This document shows positions 51,181-61,360 of a stretch of 64,000 bases of DNA, piece by piece. Location of the stretch: assembly GCA_013398295.1 (NCBI GenBank), contig VZSF01008733.1:186001-250000 (forward strand). Reading direction: 5' to 3'. The notes beneath the pieces are model-generated. The model did not search any database and was not told where the DNA came from. It saw only the letters and a program-made list of their open reading frames with translations. The DNA is from Chionis minor (lineage: Eukaryota; Chordata; Aves; Charadriiformes; Chionididae). Both the position numbers and the translations under genes were made by a program. Positions within the stretch are counted from its first letter, which is position 1; each line of letters starts with the position of its first letter.

Positions 51181-54100
51181 CCCTGATGAATTCAGTTCTA
51201 CAAAGTTTGTGGGATGAGAGGGATCTGGGAAGTATGGGTCATCTGCAGGGGGGTTCACAGATATTTTCACATGTAGGTCACCAACTCTGGCTCCAGGTCA
51301 GTGTCTGAATGCTGACTTACGTAAATGGCAGAGTAGGCTTTTCTCATATGTTTCTTGAAAAAAGCATTTATTTGGTACTCATTGGCAAACTTCTTCATAG
51401 CCTCAATATACGAGCACACATAAGGCATTCTTGGCTCAGCAGGCTTAGCTGACCTGTCACATATAGCGGTGGTCCTAAGAGGTCACAGCTGAAGTTGTGT
51501 TAGTGATGTGGTAGAGGACCTGTTTGTGCTGGCTCTAAAAATGAAAATGGACCCAGTCTCTCCAGCTCTTAATCTCTCTTGAGCTTATGTCAATATGCAA
51601 ATTTGTACATAAATTTCAAAAAGATAACCCAAGCTTGCTACTACCAGTAGTAACAACTGGAGTTCTTTCCCTGGTCAAGGACCCTTCACCTGCTAAGCAT
51701 AGTGGCTATTGGCAAATGGCTCTCAGGCTCAGATGAGCCTCAGATTTGTGTTGTTCATACTGGTCTCTGTTTGCAAACAGAAGTTTGGAATTTTGTTTCC
51801 TGTGATATTGGGCAGCAGAGGACACTTTCCAAAGGGCAGCGCAACTGAAGTCTTCTGAAATGTTAGAGAAATGACATAGTTTACTACGTGCTCCCTTTCA
51901 AAGTTGGCTGGTTTAGAAAGCTTTAGGCAAGCTGATCAAGAGACTTATTTGGGGGAAGATCCAGAGCATGTGTTCAGGAGATGGTCATTGTTTTGTCTGC
52001 CAGCTTGCCACAACACAGAAAAAAGGAAAGGGTAGCACAGGTGAGGGGACTGTCTTGAGGACTTCAAAATGAAAGAAATTGGGTCACAGGTCTTAGCCAA
52101 AGGAGGTTATTTTATTGTTCCTTTGATCCCACACGACTCTTCGGTAAAGTTGTCACCTTTGGTTTTCTCTACTTTCCCAGGAGAGTGGGAACAAGATGGG
52201 ACCCGCCTAACTGGGTGTATCTTCACAAAGCAAGAGCTTAGCTCTTAGATAAAAAGGGGCAATGGCCGAGTACAACTAGTTCAGGCTTCTTCAGCCGACT
52301 TGAAGTAAGAGAGGGAGAACTGGGATTTTTCTCAAAGTAAAAACAACCTTTTAACTGAATGGGAAAGTCCCTGATAAGGTGGTGGTTGTATCAAATATTT
52401 TGCTGGCCTATTGTCTTTTATCACAGTAGCAGCCTCTTAACACCAGATAGCTAACTTGGCAGCACCTCCACCTGAGCATATTCCGGTTCTGATCTCCCCT
52501 TCCTGGGTCCACCCGTAAGTCTCCCAGCAGGCTGATGCTCACCAGCCTCCATCTCTGCTTAGCGTTTTTGCAGTTCCTTGAAGATGCTGCCAGGTGGCAG
52601 TCCCTTAACACAGCATCCTCCAGCTGGGGATAGGAGAGCCTCTGATGCACAGCTCTAGCATCTGGGGCTTAGCTGGCAGGCACTGTTTAGTCCAAACCCT
52701 GTAATCAGAGAGGAAAACCCTATCTCAAAGGCCAATCTAGTTTTTTCCTTGAGATTAATGGTGCTGAAGGTAGTCTGGGCAGGGGAAAGCACGAGGAGGG
52801 GTTAGACTCTGTTGCAGTGTTTTCATGTTTTAAAATACACACTGCATTCAAATCCCTGCCTTTATATCTCCCAGCTGCTGTTCTGTCATGCAGACTTCGT
52901 GGTCTGTGAGCTGAGCTTGCCTAAGGAGCAGCAGCTGGGAGATACAAAGAGGAGGTATGGCTACCCATGCTGTCTTCACTCCTCCACTCATGTGTAAGCA
53001 CTCTGGGCATGCTGCTGTCTTGGCTGTCCCTCTGCTCTCTATAACTTAGCAGTTTCTACACATGATGGGTGACCCTCTTCATTTCTCCCGGCTCTCTGCC
53101 TCTATCCACAAGCTCGCAGATATCAAATGACGCCGCTTGCAAATTGTCCCGCCTTTGGTCTCTCTAAGGTTGTGAGGGTACAGAAAAAAACTAGTGTAAG
53201 CATTCATGACCATATCCTGACATATGTATAACATGAAAACCAAGGACACAACATTTCTAACTCTTGCCTGTCACAGCTTTCCATGGCTCTTTGTAGCATG
53301 GACAGAAACACACGCCTAGAAACTACCTCAGCCTAAAGGTAGCATGTGGTTCTTTCTGAGAGCATGTTCAATGCAACCACTCCAGCAGACCAGGAGTGCT
53401 ACTTTGCAGTTGATTTTTGTGTCTCCAGGAAACTCAGTGAGCCCTTGAGACCAGCACTGGAGAGCAGTGGTTTCATGGCTCTGTGGATGTTTATTCTTGG
53501 CAAGGTACTTCTGAGCAATGCCTATAATCATCTTGGTCTCAGCCAGGGTGTGATGTGAGCTCAAGCTGACCAGCCTGAGGCAGAAGCGTTTGCTTTGTGA
53601 GAGCACAGCTGAAGAAGCTGGTTATCCAGGGATTCTGGCTGTCCACTCTTCATCGTACATGGAAATAGTCCCAGACTTTGGAGGGTGAACAACAACCCAC
53701 CGTTACTTCTGTGCTGTTGATTTTGGATTTGGAAGAAGCATCACATTTGCAACCCATTTCACCTCTGCCTGCTCTGGTTCTTGCTACATGTAAAACTTTT
53801 GTATTTGGTCTTCAAGAAATCCTTTCCTTCTCCTTTTGAAATAGTTAACTCTGCTAGAAAAGATCCCCACAAAATAACTACTGAAGCGCTACCTTCATTT
53901 TAAGGGTGGCGGACTTCCACAATGCCTCCTCCCCCGCAGCAAGTTACATGGGGTTTACAACAAGGGCTAGCTTGTTCACAGACAGGAAGGGTGAGAGACA
54001 GTGGAATCTGCCATTTGATTTCTCTTCTCTAAACGAAAACACTTTCTCATAATTGGAGGCTGTAGCAATATTGCCAAGCCAGACATTAATTTATCATCAC

Positions 54101-54753
54101 TGTTTGTATTACAGCAGAGGCAAAGAGCTGCAATTGTGGATTAGGGCAAGGTGTTGCACAAGGGCATGACGAAATGCTCTAACAACCCAAATAGGCAAGT
54201 GCATGTTGAATGTGCTTTAAAGTGACAAATGGCAATCCTTTCTATTTTTAAGGAGCTACTGTGCCTCTGATGGTACAGTATAGCACTCAACTTCTCTGAG
54301 GTCTGGAGGAAGTCAAGAGCATCCTTGGGAATCCATAGCCTGTCTTCCTCCATAAAATCCTTACCACACTTGACAGGCAATATGCTCTGGTTTATTCCAA
54401 AGTACTATAAAAATAATGTGAGCCCACAGAATATGTTCAGCTGCTTTCTGCATTAGCAGTGGTAAAAGAAAGGTATGTTCTATTAAAAGCAAGGGAACTC
54501 ACCCAGCTTTCTGTTAAAGTGGCAATGTTTTGACAATTTTTCCATCCTCCTCCAAGACCCGTCTGTAGCACATTGCAAGGAAGCACACAGTGAATCTGCT
54601 ACATGTAGGATGTGCACGAGAGGAAAACACTACCTGTATGGCTCCCCCGTGCTCTTGGCTTTGACAGGCAGCCCTCAGAGGCACCCACAGCAGTGAATGT
54701 ATCCTTGCATTGGCATGCTAGGGAAGAACTCTGCTTTTCTTCAGTTTATTAAT
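51181..54753 (+). other. SYN3: SYN3 intron, no gene seen
   Basis: Sequence following the donor. Open frames are short and unrelated to synapsin on either strand. The expected next coding exon, which continues domain C after the split Trp, was not recognised. No repeat family was recognised in this stretch. Confidence 0.6.
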
Positions 54754-54883
54754 AGAATCACACAATCACCTAGGTTGGAAGGCACCTTTAAGATCATCGA
54801 GTCCAACCATTAACCTAACACTGCCAAAACCACCACTAAACCGTGTCCCTCAGCACCACGTCTACCCGTCTTTTAAATACATC
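54754..54883 (-). mobile_element. CR1 retrotransposon 3' end fragment
   Basis: About 130 bases closely match the left (3') end of the long CR1 at 16680, in the same orientation. Read on the + strand it begins with two tail units (AGAATCAC, ACAATCAC) and GGTTGGAAGG, then runs to TTTTAAATAC, where similarity stops. The tail units correspond to the short direct repeats that end CR1 elements. The 5' side is truncated, as is usual for CR1. It lies antisense to SYN3 within the presumed intron. Confidence 0.93.
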
Positions 54884-55040
54884 ATGGTACATATCTCAGC
54901 CAGGTAGCCTCCACCTGGAGAATGAGGAACCTTCTTGTGGGCCACAAGTATTTGTGCCTTGGGAGACTTCCAAAAATGCATCCTAAACTCACCTACAGCA
55001 GCTGCCAGGAAAAAAAAAAACAAAAAAGGAGCTCAGACAT

Positions 55041-55075
55041 GAATACACGCACACGCACGCACGTGCATACACACA
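55041..55075. repeat. CA/CG-containing microsatellite
   Basis: ACACGCACACGCACGCACGT-type imperfect CA repeat, preceded at 55011-55027 by an A-rich tract. Confidence 0.7.
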
Positions 55076-56600
55076 GCAAAAGGGAGTGAGACCATGAGGA
55101 AGGGGGATGGATGGCAGTACTCCATGTAATGGCAGATGGGCCAGCTCCGGCAGCCCGATCTCAGCCAGGAGGAAAACGTCCCACCTCTGGCAACTTCCTC
55201 GCCTGACACGCTGTTAAGTAAAATCATGCTCTTGACGGATTGAATTTCTCAGCAGATCAAACAGGATTTAGTACTGTGAATTGTTAACCCCCATCCTCTG
55301 TGAAAGTGCTCAGCTTTCTAGCTTAATGCTTCGTGTTTAAATAGCTTATTTGGGAAGTGATCAAGCACAGCTAAGGCTCCTGTTAACAACATATGCTAAA
55401 AGCATTGCTTTTTCAACCAGACAGCATAACAAAGTTGTTCTTGTGGCATTTGTTAGATATCTTTGTTGCATTCGCAAAATATCTGATGGCACTTTTCAAG
55501 GCCATTGGTGTGTTTTGTCCAAATTTCAGACCCTTTCAAGTGCTAAGAGTGTTACATGCTGTCTTGCACAAAATACATGGGCCCTATGTGAGGCAGTTCT
55601 ACACATGAGGACCGTGCCATGTTTCACAGGAAAAAAAAGCCACAGAGGATATTTTAGGAGACACAAAATTGCATTGTTTTTTTTCCCATTTACTTTGCAG
55701 CCAAATCTGCCTGAACATACTGTCTCCAAAAATTTAAAGACTAAGTAAGAGAAAAACTGTGATTAATGCTGAATGAAATCCTCTTAATACATCTGAAATG
55801 GTTCTTTGTATAACAATAATGTCACAATTCAGGTCTAATTATGGACTGACCTGACAGGATTACTGTTTTATACTGTTCAGAGGAAATTATCAACCCTTTT
55901 TTATTAAAATAAAACTGTTCTCACTTATGATAGTACATGACACTATTGGGCCTTAAATGTCAGTTGTCCAAAAATATAAATGATCAAATTATAACAGTCT
56001 AATACTGAGTTTTAGTAACATGGGACTTCCTAAATCCTAAATTTTTTTGCAAGGAATTCTTTTTCAAAGATATTCAATGAGTGTCAGGAATCATTTCACG
56101 CTTTCAGTAGGCTGAAGATGATATACTAAGGCTCCCATTCAGAAAAATATTTCTGTACCTAACGCAGTCAAATATAGTGGGAAGTTTTGGACTAGCTTTT
56201 GGCTTTGGACTTCATGATCATTTATCTTTATTATTATTACTCAGCGCTGATACTTCAAGCTTGACCTCAGGAATTTGCAGGTTAAATTGCAAAGTTTTGT
56301 CTATATTTCCTGACAAGAAGCCCAAAATCATCGAACAAGGTGGCAACTGACAATAAAAGATTATGAATTAGCTTTTATTACACAGGGATGACCTTTCAAG
56401 GTCTCACAAGTTCTGTGCAACTATACAGCTATAATTACACGTAAAATTTATGTTTTCACAAAGCCAGCTAAAAAACTTGCATTTTCATCATTCAGCCATG
56501 TCTACCCAGGACTGAATATTTCTATTCCTATAATTCATGCCAAGCGCGACTTGAAGGCAGAAAGGAATTTTAGGGAAAGAGGAGGCATGTTTGTGTCAAA

Positions 56601-56616
56601 TGTGTGTGTGTGTGTG
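56601..56616. repeat. TG microsatellite
   Basis: Eight TG units followed by CACATGCACGTG. Confidence 0.85.
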
Positions 56617-57017
56617 CACATGCACGTGCTCGGAAGCAGCACCAAGAGTTTCTGTATTCCCCAGCATACAGGCATAGGGGTGAAAAGGAGGTAAGGGTGT
56701 CACAGATATTCAATAAATTTCATTTATCACATCGCCTTCCAATCTGTTTTAGGAATATCACAATCATGTCTGCCTGTATTTTTGTCCTGCATATGTAAAG
56801 CAACTTGGGATCTAGTCCTCCTGAATGAAAGGTGATACAGAAATGTAAAGGATTAGTATCATTACAAAAATAGACACAAGGAATATGGAAAACATTCCCC
56901 ACCAGGTTATAAATATGCTAATGCAAGTCAAATCTGGGACCTTAATTGCTTTACCAGAGTTCCTATAAATGCATAGAATTTAACCTCAGAATGTCCTGCC
57001 TGGTCCTGTATATATTT

Positions 57018-57036
57018 AAAAAAAAAAAAAAAAAAA
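57018..57036. repeat. A homopolymer
   Basis: Nineteen consecutive A. Confidence 0.95.
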
Positions 57037-57516
57037 TCCCTCAGATGTATTTCTCGAGGTTTGTGAGCCAGATTGCTTCTGCTTGAAAGCCAGCCACCCT
57101 GCCTCTGTGTTGGTTTGAGTTAGCCGGGTTCCCCTGCTGCTCAGGTTCAGGGAGGGCAGAAGTGGGCTGGGATAAAGTATTGTCCAATCCTCAACAAAAT
57201 GATAGCCCTGGCAAACAGCTCCAGGCCATACCATCCAGATTTAGCAATGCAGAAATGTTCCAGCAATGTATTATTTTGATAAATGTACTATTTTGATGCG
57301 CAAAATAAGGTTGCTGCCTCATACTGTACTTAAAGCAGCCTCCCACTTCCATGGCTCCCCCCATCCCTTTGTGGCCAGGAGGAATGTGACCACGATGTAG
57401 CCTGGGTAGGGGATCAGACCTACAGCAAAGTGTCTTTCCTACCCTGACAGCTCAGAGGAGCACAAAAAGCCGTGCCCAAAAGTAATAGCACTGCACTAAC
57501 TAGTGCTTCTTCTCTT

Positions 57517-57536
57517 GGGGTGGGGGGGGGTGGGGG
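57517..57536 (+). other. G-run tract, candidate G-quadruplex
   Basis: GGGG, T, a run of nine G, T, GGGGG. The nine-G run can supply two tracts, so four G3 tracts with one-base loops are possible. The G strand is the SYN3 sense strand, so the structure could form in the nascent transcript. Confidence 0.6.
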
Positions 57537-57885
57537 TATGGCTTTGATTACGCCCATTTCAGGAGCGGGAGGTGGCACAGGAAGGTGCTGGGAGGCCAAT
57601 ATTGTGTGGGACTCTGTAGTTCCTTGAATAGAGAGAGCGGCCTGAATGGTTGTGTCTGCAATCGTTAAAGTGCTGGTGGCTTGCCAAACCAGGTCTCCCC
57701 CGAAAACAGGCTTTCAGTTCCCTGAGAGAAAAGGAAGACTCACAAAAGAAGATTAAAAAAACCCTTCTCTCTTCCTGCCCTAAAGCTTCCCTTTCTGTGT
57801 GCGTTCAAGCCAAGAAAATCTTTCCAGCCCTGTAGGGTGGGACCTCAGACCTCATCAAGGGCCTCACCATGAGGATTTCCTTTAT

Positions 57886-57905
57886 CCAAAAAAAAAAAAA
57901 ACCCC
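57886..57905. repeat. A-rich tract
   Basis: A run of about 15 A ends in ACCCC. Confidence 0.75.
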
Positions 57906-58985
57906 AAACCCATACCACCATCACAGACCGATACAAACTTCTCCAGCAAAGGCATTCCTTTCCTCGGTGTGATCCCATAACTAATAATGCCTCAGGGGTT
58001 GTTTTACAGTAACCAGTGCGGGCTGGGTCTTGTGGTTCTTCCCAGAAGGCAACAAAGGCGGTTTGTTCCCACAGCGTGACCTTGGACACCAAGGACCTAC
58101 CTGCAGCACAGCTGAGCTGGCTCTCAATTCGGTGGCTCCAGCCAGTCAGGTGGTGTCAGCACCAAGAGCAGGATGATCGCATCCCAGGGAGGCACAAGAC
58201 TGAGCACAGCGATGCTGCAGCCCAGTTTTCTCCCAAACTTTTGTGGAGCTCCTGGCTATCAGTGTACTCAGGGCTACCTTTAGACCCAGCCCAAAACTCA
58301 GATTTACCTCTTGGTCTATACAGTGAGGATACCCTGTCATTCTTTCTGCACTTGCCTCTGGTCCATTTACGCTGTAGTTCAGCCCTTGTTTTCCAAGGTG
58401 TCAATGTCCATCATACTTATCCACCACCTTTAGCATCCTGACGTTGCCCACCCCTGACCCAAGGTACTCATACAGAATGAATATTAACTATCAACCAGTC
58501 CATCCCAGAGCTGAACAGTGCATAAAGGTCTCTGGGTCAAAGCAGATGTGGACAAAAGCTCTAGTAGGTTGCAGACCTCAGCATTTGTGATGTGGTTTTT
58601 CTCTTCCCTATGCCCTGGGCAATCAAGACTTGACCGTCTCAAAAGTCCTTACTATTTGCAGCTGGGAATTGCTAAACTGGGGAGAAGTGGTGAAGGGGTT
58701 GAGGGCTGGCCTCTGAAAGGAAAACCTTCCTTGCTTTCACCCCCGAAGAAAAAAGGGTACAAATGCATCTCTCCTCACTCCTCCCCTCCCCACTGCCTTT
58801 ATAGCGTGTAGGGGCTGGGGGGGTCGGGGCATTCCAGCGGCTGCTGGCCAGTATCCTGGAAACTGCCTTCTTTTTCCCAGTCCCAGCCCCTTTTATGAAG
58901 GAGACAATGCGGATATACAGTGAGTGCCTTGTGCATCACTTGGGCCCCCAGGCCCTTTGACATGGGGATTTTGTACAGTGGCTGA

Positions 58986-59015
58986 CCCCCTTCCCCCCCG
59001 CCCCCCCAATGTCCC
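58986..59015 (-). other. C-run tract, candidate quadruplex on - strand
   Basis: Four C runs (5, 7, 7 and 4 bases) are separated by TT, G and AATGT. The - strand has four G runs with loops of 1-5 bases, fitting the usual quadruplex pattern; the + strand could form an i-motif. Confidence 0.6.
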
Positions 59016-60892
59016 CTCATACCAAATCCAAGGGGCTTCAGCCTCGCCTTTTCCAGGCTGATCGAAAAAGGAATTACATGCCTTATTTTCCAAAAGGGCA
59101 TGAGAGAAATATGTGTAATGTATTCCAGGGAAATAACTCAGATAATTCCAGAATTTACACGTGAATCCCTTTTAGTTTATTTACCCATGTTTCTTCTTCG
59201 CCATTTCTCTCTCTCTTTCTTCCACCCACTCCCTTGCCCACCTCTCCCCAAGAGTCCTGCACATTTCCCCTCTCATCAGCATATTTTGCTCTGGCCCCTC
59301 TGCAGGGTGGGAAAGGCTGCTTCCTGCACTGGATGAGACAGTCTCCATCCAAAGTGTGGCTTGGCTTTCTTTGCTTGTTCCATCTTGCTCCAGAGGCACA
59401 AGCTCTGTCAGAGGATTTGTAGGAATTTGCTATTACAATATCCCAGAGCCCCTATTTGGCATGCTTTCAGTGATACTGAGCCCATTTCTGGGGTGAAGAT
59501 ACAAGCCTGTTCCTGAGTTTGTAGCTCAAGGCCTTCGTCAAACTGCGATGCCCCAAAAAATGCCTGGGTTGATTCACATCACAGGGGATTTTGGCTCGAG
59601 CTTATTTGTTCGTCTGAAAGATGGCTTCCCAGTTACTCCAAGACATGCTACCAGCAATTGCAATGACATTTACTACATCAGTTCACTGAGGTCTCTCACA
59701 GAAAGATCTGAGCTGTATTTCTTTGATCTCTTCCTGTCCTAGAAAGTTGCTTCATACAGGAACCATTTACAGAATACCCTGAAGAAACCCCGTGAATTTA
59801 ATACAAAATACCAGCCTGTTGTCAAAGCTGCATAATGTGTCATAACCTCTGCTTCACCCAGCTGATGGACCTGCAGAAACAGCTTTAAGCTTTAAACTAC
59901 TGCACTCTTCCAGCCTACCACGATCACTTCAAATCTCTTGTCCTTCCTAACTACTCCCTTCTCGGTGCTGAGGCCAGTGTTGTGCACTTTTTCTTACCCG
60001 GGCTGCTGTCTAGTGGCACTGTACCTGAGGAAGAGCTCAGCCCTTGGGCACTTTCTCTAGCTGATGCTTGATACCTGAGCATTTTTTCCTATTCCTCACC
60101 TGTGCAGAGCGTTTTTCAGCCTGGAAGAAGTTGTGCAGTCCCCTGCTGCATCTCTGATGTCTCTCTTTCCCACAGATCCTGAAAGAAACACTGAAACGGT
60201 CCTCTGAAGCAGCTTGGGTATGCTGCTTTGCACCAAGGGAAAACAAGCAGAGGGAAGAGAGAAGAAGTAACTCCAGGACAGAGAGCAAAAGCTCTGTGCA
60301 AGAGCTTCTCCTGAATTCATGTGCTGAGCATGTGTTTTGGCTGATGGGCTGAGCACTTATTGCACCTGCCTTTGTTTTAAAGCAGGAAGAGAACAAGGCA
60401 AATGTAACCAGTTATTTATTGTACAGAAAAAAAATTGCAAGATGGTCTGTGCCCTCCCAGCAGAAGTAGCTCGTGAGTTTTAGCCCTTTGCTGCTGATCC
60501 TGGAAGGCCCTACTCCACTCTTACGCCGTGTTTCCCCATGATGCAGGAGCAGCCCAGCAGTGCAGGCTAGCCCCAGCTCCCACACCTGTAGCCCCCTGGC
60601 CCAGCTCTACCTCCCCTGAGCCTGGTGACACGCCAGGCTTCGACGGGGTACTTGGCACCCCATGAGGGCTTAATCCTTCTGTTTGCAGACTACAGGCATC
60701 AGTAGGAAAGTTCAGGGGAGCACATTGATTTGGGCAGCCCTCGCATAGATGCAGCACAAGCTGTCCCAGCTGTCGGTGACCTGGGGGGGATAAACTGAGT
60801 GTCTTACAGGTGTGTGTGCAGTCTTGAATCAGTGCTGGCATCCCTTGCTCAGACAGATGCTTTGCAAACACCTAAGGGTGCTAACGTTATCA

Positions 60893-61360
60893 CAGAATCA
60901 TAGAATCATAGAATGTTAGGGGTTGGAAGGGACCTCTGGAGATCATCTGGTACAACCCCCCTGCCAGAGCAGGGTCACCTACAGCAGGTTACACAGGGTG
61001 GCGTCCAGGCGGGTTTTGAATATCTCCAGAGTCGGACACTCCACCACCTCTCTGGGCAGCTTCTTCCAGTGCTCTGCCATGCTCAAAGGAAAGAAGTTCC
61101 TCGTCATGTTGAGATGGAACTTCCTATATTCAAGTTTGTGCCCGTTACCTCTTGTCCTTCCACTGGGCACCACTGAAAAAAGACTGGTCCCATCCTCCCG
61201 GCACCCTCCCTTTAAGTATTTATAAGCATTGATAAGATCCCCCCTCAGTCTTCTCTTCTCCAGACTAAAAAGACCCAACTCCCTCAGCCTTTCCTCGTAA
61301 GAAAGGTGTTCCAGCCCCCTAATCATCTTTGTAGCCTTTTGCTGTACCCTCTCTATGCAT
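60893..61360 (-). mobile_element. CR1 retrotransposon 3' fragment with ORF2 C-terminal remnant
   Basis: On the + strand the element starts with three tail units (CAGAATCA, TAGAATCA, TAGAATGT) followed by GGGGTTGGAAGGGACC, the antisense of a CR1 3' end. An open frame on the - strand from 61326 to 60979 (about 115 codons) encodes the CR1 ORF2 C-terminal region, with recognisable [20 protein letters not shown] and [10 protein letters not shown] segments. It is a different CR1 subfamily from the 16680 and 54754 copies, since its 3' end sequence differs. The right edge is approximate because similarity fades around the Thr/Val-rich reverse transcriptase tail at about 61360. Confidence 0.95.

Larger units (their letters stand above)
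54884..60892. other. SYN3: SYN3 intron, simple repeats and G/C-run tracts only
   Basis: No recognisable exon. It holds A-rich and CA/TG simple repeats near 55011, 55041, 56601, 57018 and 57886, a G-run tract at 57517 and a C-run tract at 58986. The remaining open frames have no family resemblance that I can see. Confidence 0.6.

Noticed and set aside
57106..57230. Possible start of another avian LTR (TGTGTTGGTTTGAG...)
   Set aside because: Only the first dozen bases resemble LTR starts; no matching end, polyadenylation signal or duplication was found.
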